This document shows, piece after piece, positions 1 through 7,715 of a stretch of DNA of 21,599 nucleotides. The notes beneath the pieces were generated by a model, which worked only from the letters and a program-made list of their open reading frames with translations, searched no databases and was not told where the DNA came from. The DNA is from Calditrichota bacterium (GTDB lineage Bacteria; Calditrichota; Calditrichia; RBG-13-44-9; J075), in contig JAJRYW010000662.1 in the NCBI GenBank assembly GCA_024275555.1, positions 1 to 21,599 on the forward strand, read 5' to 3'. Numbering within the stretch: position 1 is the stretch's first letter; every line of letters begins with the position of its first letter. Made by a program: the position numbers and the translations under genes.

Positions 1-1652
1 AGTGCGAAGGGAGCAATAAAGCTGGTCAGATTGCTGCTTCCTGGTATCGGGAGCGGGGTCCAGCTATTGCCGTGATCATAAGATTTCCGGATACTGAGAT
101 TCTGCAATGAGCCGTACATCCGGTTCACATCGACCGGATCGAGGGCCGTCCAGGCTCCGTCGCCGCCGATCACCCGCCGCCAGCCGACGCTGCCTTCATA
201 AATTGCCGTGGCGTTATCCTGCATCCCTCCAATCGAGAGCAGCGAATCCAGCGGCGAACTGCTGAAGCCGTTGTAAAACTGGGTGGTCTGGTACCCCCCG
301 TTGCGGCCTTCGAAGGTTTCCCCGCCGTCGGTGCTGCGGAACACGCCGCCGTCGGTGCCAAAGTAGATGATGTCCGGATTGGCAGGATGGTAAACAATAA
401 AGTGATGATCCGCGTGCGAGTAGTTGGGCGGTCCTTCCGGCCCCCCGGGCGGAACGTTGCCAAAATACCAGCGCCACCAGTCGGTCTTCCGGATCAAATT
501 GCTCCCCCCGTTGATGGATTTGAAGATATCTATCCCGGCGGCAATAATCAAATTCGGATCGGTGGGATGCACGCCTACTAAATGGGCAAACCAGCCCTGG
601 TAGGTCGCATAATCAAGCGTGTTCACAGTGGTCCAGCTATCCCCGCCGTCGGTTGTCTTGACCAGCCAGGTGCCGGCGCCGGCGCTGCTCCCGTTGCCAA
701 TGCTGGCATAGATAATCCGGGGATTGGCCTGGTGAATGGAGAGGTACACTTTACCGCCAAAGGAGGGCGGCAGGCCGTTGGTCAATTTCTGCCAATTCTG
801 CCCGCCGTCGACGGTGCGGTAAATTCCCTTTCCGCTGCTGCCCAGGTTGCCGCAGCCGACATACACCGTATTGGTGTCCACCGGGTTGATGACCAGGTGC
901 ATGGCCATGATGACCGAGTGAACCCGGTTCCAGGTTGCCCCGGCGTCGCCGGATTTGTAAACGCCCTCGGTTGTCGCCGCCCAGACGGTATTGGGATTCA
1001 AGGGATTTATGACCACGGACCAGACCCCGCGATTCTGCTGATAGCTCCAGTCCAGGCTCTTTGTCCAGGTCTGTCCGCCATCCGTGGTCTTTAGAATGCC
1101 GATGCCGTAGCTGCCCCGGGTGGTGCGCACTGCCAGCCCGCCGATGGAGTTGCCGTAATTGTAGGTTTCTCCTGTGCCGATGTAAATCGTATTCGAGTCG
1201 TTCGGCGCAAAAGCAATAGAACTGACCCCCAGCACCGGATGTCCGACAGGCACATGTTCCCAGGCGTCGGCCCCGACGCCCCCGCTGTAACTGCGCCACA
1301 GTCCGCCCCCGGCAGACCCGGCATAAATCGTATTGGGGTTTTGCGGATTGAAGGCAATCGCCAGGGTGCGCCCGCCGATGTTGTGCGGGCCAATTGGCCG
1401 CCAGGCGTCGCTGCGTTTGTCAAGCGCATCGGGGAGATTTTGCCTGGCGTATTGATAAGCGCGGTAGTAGGCGCCCACGGGGATGTCCTTGTTCGGGTAG
1501 GCCCGCTGCATATTCCATTGCTGCAGCGCCTGCATGGCCCCGGATGTTTTCGGTTTGATTTCCGATGCATCGTTCCAAAACCACAGCGCAACTCCGCCGA
1601 TCAGCACGGTTGCCGCCAGGGCGCAGATTAGTCCCACAATCCATTTCTTCAT
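1..1652 (-). CDS. Asp-box (sortilin/VPS10-like) beta-propeller exported protein, C-terminus cut by the window edge
   Basis: The reading frame stays open for 550 codons from ATG 1652 to the left edge, so the C-terminus is missing. The start has GGAG about seven bases upstream. Residues 4-26 are hydrophobic (IVGLICALAATVLIGG) behind a Lys-Lys start, so it is either a signal peptide or a membrane anchor. The rest has many Asp-box blades (S/T-x-D-x-G-x-T-W), for example TTDGGQTW at 189-196, SGDAGATW at 234-241 and TVDGGQNW at 280-287, with more toward the edge. Each is preceded by an NPxNPNTIYAG-like strand, and a WRPIGPHNIGGRT entry lies near 85-96. This is the layout of the sortilin/BNR-repeat propellers common in Bacteroidota and Calditrichota, often secreted by the type IX route. 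The C-terminal sorting domain that would test that is outside the window. Substrate and role are unknown: these repeats occur in glycosidases and in non-enzymatic surface proteins. Confidence 0.85.
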   Translation of the reverse strand, partial: MKKWIVGLICALAATVLIGGVALWFWNDASEIKPKTSGAMQALQQWNMQRAYPNKDIPVGAYYRAYQYARQNLPDALDKRSDAWRPIGPHNIGGRTLAIAFNPQNPNTIYAGSAGGGLWRSYSGGVGADAWEHVPVGHPVLGVSSIAFAPNDSNTIYIGTGETYNYGNSIGGLAVRTTRGSYGIGILKTTDGGQTWTKSLDWSYQQNRGVWSVVINPLNPNTVWAATTEGVYKSGDAGATWNRVHSVIMAMHLVINPVDTNTVYVGCGNLGSSGKGIYRTVDGGQNWQKLTNGLPPSFGGKVYLSIHQANPRIIYASIGNGSSAGAGTWLVKTTDGGDSWTTVNTLDYATYQGWFAHLVGVHPTDPNLIIAAGIDIFKSINGGSNLIRKTDWWRWYFGNVPPGGPEGPPNYSHADHHFIVYHPANPDIIYFGTDGGVFRSTDGGETFEGRNGGYQTTQFYNGFSSSPLDSLLSIGGMQDNATAIYEGSVGWRRVIGGDGAWTALDPVDVNRMYGSLQNLSIRKSYDHGNSWTPLPIPGSSNLTSFIAPFA

Positions 1653-1808
1653 AATTTTCTCCTTTGCTAAAAAAGCATTCAGGGGGTGATAAGAGACCCT
1701 GCGGCCCGGTAAACCGTCGTAAAGACAGTGCTCGCTTCGGTGAATCATTCGGGTTAAGAAGTGCAGAAAAAGACAGGTGGTTGGTTAATCGACGCGGGCG
1801 CGGCTCTG

Positions 1809-2306
1809 CTAAATCAAGGTCACCTCGTAGCGGATCACTTTTGCTGTCTCCGTATCAAAAATAACAAACGATGAACCGCCGGTCAGTTCGCCCATAATTT
1901 CCCCGGGATTAATCCTGAGCGTCTGGCCGTCGTAGGCAACCTCATATTTATGATTGTGCCCGTAGCAGACCACGTCGTAGGCGTCGGAAACAGCCAGCAT
2001 CCGGCCGATGGTGTCATAGTGGGTCACGGCAAACTGTTTCCCGTCGATGAGTAAATCCGCTACTTCCCCGTGCAGGTGAATATGCGGATAGCTGTCGGCG
2101 GCCTGGGTTAAGCGGAACAAATCGCCGTCATTATTGCCAAAGACGATATGGATGGTTTTGGAAAATCCCCGGCCCAGATCGTGCATAATAAACGGCGAGC
2201 AGAGATCGCCGCAGCAGATCAGTTTATCCGCTTCCCGAAGCTGTTCCAGGGCTTTCTGCAGCATGGCCCGGTGGTCATGGATGTCGGATATGATGGCAAT
2301 CTTCAT
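1809..2306 (-). CDS. YfcE/MJ0936-family metallophosphoesterase (phosphodiesterase)
   Basis: This 165-aa protein has the compact calcineurin-like phosphoesterase layout. It shows SDIHDH near the N-terminus (metal-binding D-x-H), CCGDLCS (GD), FGNNDGD (the GNxD/E motif) and CYGHNHK (GH-x-H) in order. The final strand block reads LRINPGEIMGE, where the family usually has NPGS. The length fits the YfcE/MJ0936 subgroup, which hydrolyses phosphodiesters using two metal ions in the cytoplasm. The start at 2306 is chosen because MKIAIISDIHDH is the canonical N-terminus and GGGAGA lies just upstream. An upstream in-frame extension would add about 22 residues with no family match. The physiological substrate is not known. 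It stands alone, transcribed away from the STAS-like gene. Confidence 0.88.
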   Translation of the reverse strand: MKIAIISDIHDHRAMLQKALEQLREADKLICCGDLCSPFIMHDLGRGFSKTIHIVFGNNDGDLFRLTQAADSYPHIHLHGEVADLLIDGKQFAVTHYDTIGRMLAVSDAYDVVCYGHNHKYEVAYDGQTLRINPGEIMGELTGGSSFVIFDTETAKVIRYEVTLI

Positions 2307-2409
2307 CGCAGTCTCCCGGTAAATCGCTTGAGTATGCGCGGATAAATTAGTCATTCGGAGCCGTTTCCGCAACCCCTGATCAGCGATTCTTTCCGGAGCG
2401 GAAAACTGC

Positions 2410-2437
2410 TTGACAAAATCATCAGAACCGCTATATT
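2410..2437 (+). promoter_or_regulatory. Sigma70-like promoter for the STAS-like gene
   Basis: TTGACA at 2410-2415 and TATATT at 2432-2437 are separated by 16 bases. The box pair lies about 100 bases before the ATG at 2537, leaving a leader of roughly 90 nt. It is the best consensus promoter seen in the window and sits in the gap between two divergent genes. Confidence 0.6.
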
Positions 2438-2536
2438 AGGAGCAGGAACCGGAATGCTCCAAGCCAGCCCGCAAGGGATCATTACTGAGGGCCGGGTTCC
2501 CGGGGAGGAGAAGGTGTTCAACAAGGAGGCTTTATT

Positions 2537-2941
2537 ATGTATACAATTCACGCTAATCCCGCCAGGCGCCGGCTTTCCGTGGTTATCCGCCATGTATACG
2601 ATGCTGAAGACCTGAAAAGTATTCTTTTCCAGTTGGAGGGGCAAATTCCCGGGATGGGAGAGGCCTGGACAGCGGCGCTGGATTTGCGCGGTATGCAGGT
2701 GTTGCCTCAAAAATATCTCCCTTATCTCAAGCGGCTCCAATGGCTGCTGGTAGACGGCGGCGCGGTCCGTATCGCTGTCCTGCTGGACAATATTGTGCTC
2801 AAGATGCAGTTCCAGCGGATCAGTTGGGAGACCGGCTGCGGGGAGATCCTTTCTCAGTTTACCGAGGAGCAGCCCTGGAAGTTCTTTTTAGCCGCTCCGC
2901 CAACCGTCAAACGCCCCGGCGATCGCGATCGCGATCGCTGA
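2537..2941 (+). CDS. Small STAS/SpoIIAA-like protein of unknown function
   Basis: This 134-aa protein starts at ATG 2537 behind a strong AAGGAGG. It begins MYTIHANPARRRLSVVIRH and contains AALDLRGMQVLPQKYLPYLKRL and VLDNIVLKMQFQRISWETG-like segments. This pattern of a short strand, a helix and a conserved KMQF...G stretch recalls small STAS-like proteins (about 120 aa) of unknown role in delta-proteobacteria and Calditrichota. No signal peptide or membrane segment is seen. The C-terminus ends in alternating Asp-Arg, encoded by a GCGATC tandem repeat that runs into the stop codon; this tail is probably a local expansion. It has its own promoter and appears monocistronic. The family call is from pattern memory, and an anti-sigma partner is not visible nearby. 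Confidence 0.6.
   Translation: MYTIHANPARRRLSVVIRHVYDAEDLKSILFQLEGQIPGMGEAWTAALDLRGMQVLPQKYLPYLKRLQWLLVDGGAVRIAVLLDNIVLKMQFQRISWETGCGEILSQFTEEQPWKFFLAAPPTVKRPGDRDRDR
2919..2938. repeat. Tandem GCGATC repeat at the end of the STAS-like gene
   Basis: Three perfect copies of GCGATC plus a trailing GC end two bases before the last base of the gene. They encode the terminal Asp-Arg repeats. The tract also contains overlapping GCGATCGC palindromes. Confidence 0.85.
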
Positions 2942-3136
2942 ACCACCATATCACGCCCTTTTCCCATAGATTGGCGACAATTGAAAAAAATGTCCGCCAA
3001 GTTTGCGTTAGCTCACATCGATCCTGTTAAATCAGAGCTTTCTTATCCATAAATATTTCGCATTTACCGGGCGTTCCTGCAAGAGGGCCTGATGTGACAT
3101 TTTAATCATCAAACACCAAATGAAGTAGAGGCGGTA

Positions 3137-4249
3137 ATGAGTACTACTTCCAGTTCCTTGACGTTTTTTTGCGAGATGTGTAATCAACCTATAGAGCGGA
3201 ACACCTGCTCCCTGCACGGGATCGACTTTGTCACCATCAAAAAGATTTCCGATCTTCCCCAGGCCGACCGGGGAAAGGTGAAGAAAATTCCGCCCAAGAG
3301 CAGCAGCCTGGTCCCGGCAAAACCGGAAAACAAGCCGGCAGTGGAAAGATCGGGACAAGACTATGAGCCTGCGCCCCCCTCAACCGGCAAGCCGGCTTCC
3401 CTGCCGGAGCCAAAGGGGGTTCGCTCACGCAAAAACCCCACCTTGCCCAGAATTGAGTTTAACACCCCGGCAACCGAGACTCCCGAACCGGTGGAGGACG
3501 CCGAGGTGATTTTTCCGATCGAGATCGAGGAAGAAGGGCAACCGAAGGCCGCCGGTTTTCCGGACGCTTCCTCCCCGGACAGCCAGGCAGGTTACTACCA
3601 AACTCGCGCACCCAAATTTACCCGGGCAGCGCCAAAGACTCCCCCCAAAAAACGTTCCCGGCTCACTCCCTCCTTGTTGCTGGTGTTTTTGTTGATCATT
3701 ACCGCCAGCGCCGTGGGCTATTTTGTGATCAAACAAAACTCACATAGCCCGGGAATGATCTACGCCCGGGCGGAAAAGCTGCTTAGCCAGGGAAAATCCC
3801 CGGAAGCTCAACAGCTCTACAACGAGTTTTTAGATCGCTATCCCGATGATGTCTTAGCGCCGATCGTACAGAGCAAAATAGAACACCTGGAGCAAGCACC
3901 GCCGAAAACTGACGCCCCCGGGAATGATGAAAAACATTTATCCGCATTGCTGGATAACGCCCAGCAAGCGCTTCGGGAGGGACGCTATACCAGCCCGCCG
4001 GACAACAATGTGCTGTACTACACCAACAAGGTGCTGGAGATTAACCCCCGGCACCCCGGGGCCCGGATGCTCCGGGAAAAATTGTTTGTTCATTTTCAAA
4101 ACGAAGCACAGGCGGCCCTGGATCAGGAACAGTATAATAAAGCTATCACTTATTACCAGACCCAACTGGAGATCAAACCGGGCGACCCGGAGGTGATCAA
4201 CCTCATTCACGAGGCGCTTACCCGCAAGGGCCAGACGATCCGCCGCTGA
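3137..4249 (+). CDS. Zinc-ribbon-like / single-TM / TPR protein
   Basis: This 370-aa protein starts at ATG 3137 with GAGG five bases upstream. Residues 11-30 carry C-x2-C, a third Cys (24) and His 27, resembling a small zinc-binding head. Residues 30-175 are Pro-, Lys- and Glu-rich and look disordered. Residues 179-198 form one hydrophobic helix (LLLVFLLIITASAVGYF). The rest is helical with TPR-like units, such as MIYARAEKLLSQGKSPEAQQ and EQYNKAITYYQTQLEIKPGD. With no signal peptide, the N-terminal head is probably cytoplasmic and the TPR part periplasmic. It could act as a sensor or scaffold. No enzymatic motif is seen. The next gene is rpoZ, 90 bp downstream, which may have its own promoter. 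Confidence 0.8.
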   Translation: MSTTSSSLTFFCEMCNQPIERNTCSLHGIDFVTIKKISDLPQADRGKVKKIPPKSSSLVPAKPENKPAVERSGQDYEPAPPSTGKPASLPEPKGVRSRKNPTLPRIEFNTPATETPEPVEDAEVIFPIEIEEEGQPKAAGFPDASSPDSQAGYYQTRAPKFTRAAPKTPPKKRSRLTPSLLLVFLLIITASAVGYFVIKQNSHSPGMIYARAEKLLSQGKSPEAQQLYNEFLDRYPDDVLAPIVQSKIEHLEQAPPKTDAPGNDEKHLSALLDNAQQALREGRYTSPPDNNVLYYTNKVLEINPRHPGARMLREKLFVHFQNEAQAALDQEQYNKAITYYQTQLEIKPGDPEVINLIHEALTRKGQTIRR

Positions 4250-4276
4250 GCGGATTTGAAAATCAAGAAAAGTCGT

Positions 4277-4305
4277 TTGCATTCCGGGATTCCGCTTTCT
4301 ATATT
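4277..4305 (+). promoter_or_regulatory. Possible promoter for rpoZ
   Basis: TTGCAT at 4277-4282 and TATATT at 4300-4305 are separated by 17 bases. They lie 35 bases before the rpoZ ATG, in the gap after the TPR gene. The -35 matches four of six consensus positions. Confidence 0.4.
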
Positions 4306-4339
4306 TATAATTCGTTTTTATAAACACAGGAGCTATTTA

Positions 4340-4651
4340 ATGTCAGCCAAGACTCAAAATATTAATGAAATTTTAGACATTGCGGAAAATTTGTATGAGG
4401 CGGCCATGGTGATCGCCAAGCGCGCCCGGCAAATCAACGAAGAACTTTATCAAAAGAAACGCGACCGCCAGATTCTGGAAGAACTCGACGGCGGCTTCGA
4501 AGAAGAGTTGCTCCACGCCGATGTGGAAGAGCAGGATACCAAAACGATTGAAGAGGATGAGGAAAATCCGGTGATTGTAGCACAGAAGGAATTTCTGGAA
4601 AGACAACTCGAGTTTAACTACGAAGCCGGCAGGCGACAAGCCTCAAACTGA
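4340..4651 (+). CDS. rpoZ: RNA polymerase omega subunit
   Basis: This 103-aa protein carries the omega core near the N-terminus: LDIAENLYEAAMVIAKRARQINEEL, with the conserved Tyr-Glu-Ala and Ala-Lys-Arg-Ala-Arg-Gln-Ile run that binds the beta-prime subunit. An acidic, helical tail follows. Omega chaperones assembly of the core polymerase in the cytoplasm. The start is ATG 4340 with AGGAG upstream; a longer in-frame start at 4256 would add a hydrophobic, non-conserved stretch and lacks a ribosome site. The length is typical of the short Bacteroidota-like RpoZ. The gene is followed directly by a strong terminator. Confidence 0.88.
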   Translation: MSAKTQNINEILDIAENLYEAAMVIAKRARQINEELYQKKRDRQILEELDGGFEEELLHADVEEQDTKTIEEDEENPVIVAQKEFLERQLEFNYEAGRRQASN

Positions 4652-4662
4652 TTATTACCTTC

Positions 4663-4690
4663 AAAACCCCGTTTCGGCGGGGTTTTTCTT
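4663..4690 (+). terminator. Rho-independent terminator after rpoZ
   Basis: AAAACCCC at 4663-4670 pairs with GGGGTTTT at 4679-4686 around an 8-base loop that can add one G-C pair. The hairpin is followed by CTTTT. It lies 11 bases after the rpoZ stop. Confidence 0.88.
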
Positions 4691-5105
4691 TTCCTGGACT
4701 TTACTCCACACATTGTTTCCCGGGTGAGCGGTGAGAGAAATGCAGTTCTCAATTGCCCTGTACGCATTCGGTTGGTCTATAACTCATTTCAGCAATACAA
4801 AAATTCAGCGAAAGCATCAATACCAGAGAACCTGAGTAGTCACAAGTTTTTTCCTCCTGCACAAGCCGCAACAAAGTTCTTTTTTCAACACAAACGCCGC
4901 GCCAATGCGGAATGTGACTTTAGTTACCAAAAAAGTATTGTGTTTGTCGTATACTTGCAATAGATCGGTGTTGTGAATATGTTTAACGGAGCCATACCAA
5001 CTAAAAACATTCCTGAAGCAACTTAATTACAAACCAGTCGTTCAAGCGCGAACCCTGCTGTGGGTTTAAAGGAAATCAATCCATCTATCAAAGGAGGAAA
5101 CGGCA
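4691..5105. other. Intergenic gap before the redox operon
   Basis: No convincing gene is seen. A 79-codon frame at 4724-4963 lacks a ribosome site and any family signature. The last 12 bases before 5106 hold the AAAGGAGG ribosome site of the next gene. The rest is AT-richer than the neighbours. I see no RNA gene or clear promoter box pair. Confidence 0.5.
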
Positions 5106-6365
5106 ATGCCGAGAAAGATCGGATTCCACCGGAATTGGCCAATCTGCACAACCGCCATCTTATACGCCTTTTTCACCCTGATCCCGGTCATCCCGCTGGC
5201 AGCCAAAACACCGGGGCCTTCCGCATCTGCCGAAGCTCAAGAGTCGTCGGAACTGGAATCAACCGTCATCAGGATTTTCCGGGAAAACTGCACCCTGGCC
5301 GGATGCCACAGCGGGAGCACTCCTATGATGGGCCTGAAGCTTACCGAAGACGAATTTTACGCCCGCACCGTCAACCAGCCCAGCCTGGAAATGCCCGCCA
5401 TGATGCGGGTGAAACCGGGCGAGCCGGATAACAGCTACCTGGTCAAAAAAATCATCGGGGCGGAAGGAATTATCGGCTCACGGATGCCCTTTGGCAGAGA
5501 CCCGCTGACCAGCGAGGAGGTTGCCGCCGTGGTAGATTGGATTAAAAATATGAAACAGGTCGATACGGACCGGCTCCGGGCAAAAACGGAAGACCCACTG
5601 ACGCCCTTCAACGCCTGGAAAGTGATCAATTTGCCCACCAGCCGCATGGTCGATAAAGGCAACTGGCTTTTTCTGATCAGCCACCGTTTCCTCCCTCCCC
5701 TGGACGCCGGTTACGACGCTTTTTACGGCTTAGACGGCTCGGGCATTATTTTCCTGAATATGGGCTACGCCGTTTCCGACCGTCTTTTCATCAACCTGGG
5801 CCGCAGCAACGCCGAGGATGATGTCGAATTTAATATTAAATACGGCCTGAAGCAGCAATTTCCCTCGGATAAGCTGCCGATAGCCGCGGCGGCTCAACTC
5901 TCGGTGAACTGGATTACCGAAAAGAAAGGCGATCAAAAACGGCTCCGTTCCGAAGCGTTTAAAGTCAGCGGCCAGCTTATTTTTTCCAGCCAGCCTTACC
6001 CGGGGATCGGTATTAACGTAGTTCCGGGAATTTTATTCAATCCGGACAGCGAAATTGATTCCGAAGACCCGCTGCTGACCCTGGGCCTGGGCGGGCGGGC
6101 CCACCTCTGGAAATCGATATCGCTGATTGGCGAATGGGCGCCCATTTTTTCCGGATTTACCCTGACCAGCACCTCCGGGGAGTTCAACCGTTTTGACTCC
6201 TGGGGAGCGGGCGTGGAGTTATCGGTAGGCGGACACGCCTTTCATATTCTGGTCAGCAACTCGGTGGGGTTAACCACAGATCAGTATATGCGCGGCGGCA
6301 GCCTGGATATCCGCGATTGGGATATGCGCCTGGGATTTAATATTTTCAGACCGTTACAGTTCTAA
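5106..6365 (+). CDS. Heme-type (CX4CH) domain fused to a DUF5777-like beta-barrel, exported
   Basis: This 419-aa protein starts at ATG 5106 with AAAGGAGG seven bases upstream. Residues 12-34 look like a signal peptide (ending PLAAKT). Residues 50-150 form a cytochrome-c-like domain: NCTLAGCH gives C62, C67 and His68, a CX4CH heme-attachment-type motif. Then come GLKL, MRVKPGEPDNSYLVKK and SRMPFG (Met127 as a possible distal ligand), and the domain ends VVDWI. Residues 175-419 match the DUF5777-type pattern: HRFLPPLDAGYDAFYGLDGSG, GYAVSDRLFINLGRS, FNIKYGLKQQ. Alternating amphipathic strands follow, ending in a terminal Phe as in outer-membrane barrels. I infer an outer-membrane protein with a periplasmic heme head. 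The gene leads a cluster with a heme-type lipoprotein and an azurin-like protein. The barrel family name is from memory; the CX4CH domain is clear. Confidence 0.8.
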   Translation: MPRKIGFHRNWPICTTAILYAFFTLIPVIPLAAKTPGPSASAEAQESSELESTVIRIFRENCTLAGCHSGSTPMMGLKLTEDEFYARTVNQPSLEMPAMMRVKPGEPDNSYLVKKIIGAEGIIGSRMPFGRDPLTSEEVAAVVDWIKNMKQVDTDRLRAKTEDPLTPFNAWKVINLPTSRMVDKGNWLFLISHRFLPPLDAGYDAFYGLDGSGIIFLNMGYAVSDRLFINLGRSNAEDDVEFNIKYGLKQQFPSDKLPIAAAAQLSVNWITEKKGDQKRLRSEAFKVSGQLIFSSQPYPGIGINVVPGILFNPDSEIDSEDPLLTLGLGGRAHLWKSISLIGEWAPIFSGFTLTSTSGEFNRFDSWGAGVELSVGGHAFHILVSNSVGLTTDQYMRGGSLDIRDWDMRLGFNIFRPLQF

Positions 6366-6376
6366 GGAGGAAATTC

Positions 6377-6814
6377 ATGCAATCAAAAAGTAAGTTTAAA
6401 ATGATAAAAAATATTGTGATCAGCGCAGCGATGATGCTGTTTATTTTCGGCTGCGAACGCGCTGCCCCGGTGCAAAATCAGCCCATCGAGGTCACCCTAA
6501 CCAGTATCCAGGCCAATGTGTTTGATCTTAATTGTGCCGTGTCCGGCTGTCACCTGGGAAGTTCCGCCCCCCTGGGACTGGACCTCAGTGAAGGAAATGC
6601 GTTTGGGAGTTTAGTAAATGTGCCCAGCGGCGAGGTTCCCGCGCTGATGCGGGTGTTGCCCGGCGATCCCGAGAACAGCTACCTGGTGCACAAAATCGAA
6701 GGGCGGCCCACCATCATCGGCGACCGGATGCCCCGCGGCCGGCCCGACCCGCTGACGTCGGAAGAAATTCAGGCCGTCCGCGACTGGATTGCCGCGGGCG
6801 CCAAAGACAATTAA
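6377..6814 (+). CDS. Lipoprotein with CX4CH cytochrome-c-like domain
   Basis: This 145-aa protein starts at ATG 6377 behind GGAGG, 11 bases after the previous stop, so the two are co-transcribed. Residues 10-26 are a lipoprotein signal with a lipobox ending in Cys26 (IFGC). The mature part repeats the head domain of the upstream protein: NCAVSGCH (C53, C58, His59), LGLDLSEG, MRVLPGDPENSYLVHK, DRMPRG (Met118) and VRDWIAAGA. The motif is CX4CH rather than the usual CX2CH. The domain belongs to a group related to the planctomycete-type cytochrome c domains. It is expected to be membrane-anchored in the periplasm or on the cell surface, passing electrons to or from its neighbours. Heme binding is inferred from the motif alone. 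Confidence 0.82.
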   Translation: MQSKSKFKMIKNIVISAAMMLFIFGCERAAPVQNQPIEVTLTSIQANVFDLNCAVSGCHLGSSAPLGLDLSEGNAFGSLVNVPSGEVPALMRVLPGDPENSYLVHKIEGRPTIIGDRMPRGRPDPLTSEEIQAVRDWIAAGAKDN

Positions 6815-6907
6815 GTGTAAAGATTACACCCCCGGATTTAACCGGTGTGGGTTTAAGTCACAGGTCAAATTGAGTCATCATCACTAAAAATTGAAAAGGA
6901 TGTACAA

Positions 6908-7390
6908 ATGAAATATAATCAGGTTTTCTATAGTTTGTTGGGGATGCTTCTCCTCCTACCCCTTATCCTGTTTAGCCGGGAATCTGCTGCCCAGGCGGCT
7001 AAAGGAAAGGGCGAAGATGTTCAGGTCATCGTAATCCGCCCGGTGAAAAACGAGATGAAATATGAGACGACTGAATTCACCGTCAAAGCCGGAACGAAGG
7101 TGAAACTAATTATGGAAAATGTTGCCGATATTGAAGCCATGCAGCATAATGTGGTCATCCTGAAGCCCGGATCAAATATTCAGGAAGTGGGCATGGCGGC
7201 GATTACGGCCGGGGAAAGCAAAGGCTATATTCCGGAACACCAGGCGGTGATGTTTTATACCGCCATCGCCCAAGCCGGAGAAAAGACCGAGGTGGAGTTT
7301 ATCGCGCCTCCTCCCGGGGACTATCCCTACCTCTGTTCCTTTCCCGGGCATTTTGCGCTGATGAAGGGAGTTATGCACTCGGTTGAATAA
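6908..7390 (+). CDS. Azurin/plastocyanin-like type 1 copper protein
   Basis: This 160-aa precursor starts at ATG 6908 with AAAGGA upstream and has a signal peptide (residues 6-28, ending SAAQA). The C-terminal signature is YLCSFPGHFALMKGVM, almost the same as the copper-binding loop of bacterial azurins: Cys143, His148 and Met152. The other ligand is His80 in AMQHNVVIL. These four are the type 1 copper ligands, so this is a periplasmic one-electron carrier. It lies 93 bases after the heme-type lipoprotein, on the same strand, and probably forms a redox module with the two upstream genes. The physiological partner (oxidase, dehydrogenase or an outside acceptor) is not shown by the window. Confidence 0.9.
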   Translation: MKYNQVFYSLLGMLLLLPLILFSRESAAQAAKGKGEDVQVIVIRPVKNEMKYETTEFTVKAGTKVKLIMENVADIEAMQHNVVILKPGSNIQEVGMAAITAGESKGYIPEHQAVMFYTAIAQAGEKTEVEFIAPPPGDYPYLCSFPGHFALMKGVMHSVE

Positions 7391-7715
7391 ACCGGAGAAT
7401 ATATTAAATATGTTGTTGTCCAAATATGGCAAACAAACACAACTTTCAACCTTAGCTATTAATGATGGAGTTGTTACTTGGCTAAAAACTAACAGGGTAA
7501 AACAAGTGAATATCCCCTAAAAAGTTTCATACTGGGTAATAGAGGAAAGATGATTTTTTTTAGAAGCATATTGTATATTTAGAAATAGCCACTTACATTC
7601 TACAAGTATAATTGATGACCATGAAATGCAACTCCTGCTTTTATTTAACGTTTAATATTTCACACCGACAATATTAATTTCATGACTAATACTATTTTAA
7701 TGATTGAGGTGTGTT
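7391..7715. other. AT-rich intergenic gap before the Panacea-MazF pair
   Basis: The base composition falls abruptly after the azurin-like gene. A 36-codon frame at 7410-7520 has poorly placed GGAG (12 bases away) and no recognisable sequence. The only structure I see is an 8-bp inverted repeat at 7652-7677. No RNA gene is seen. Confidence 0.45.
7652..7677. promoter_or_regulatory. Inverted repeat, candidate operator of the toxin-antitoxin pair
   Basis: TTAATATT at 7652-7659 and AATATTAA at 7670-7677 are perfect inverted copies with a 10-base spacer, 39 bases before the proposed TTG start. Autoregulation by the antitoxin or complex is usual in type II systems, but AT-rich sequence makes chance repeats more likely. 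Confidence 0.35.

Noticed and set aside
582..1299. Open frames of 170 codons (plus) and 182 codons (minus)
   Set aside because: Both are shadows of the Asp-box propeller frame, which stays open for 550 codons and shows clear repeat motifs.
2537..2941. STAS-like protein and the phosphatase at 21411 as one partner-switching module
   Set aside because: They are about 19 kb apart with unrelated genes between, and no anti-sigma kinase is seen.
4724..4963. 79-codon frame in the gap before the redox operon
   Set aside because: Non-ATG start, no ribosome site, no recognisable motif.
7410..7520. 36-codon frame after the azurin-like gene
   Set aside because: GGAG is 12 bases from the ATG and the peptide matches nothing I know; it lies in AT-rich non-coding sequence.
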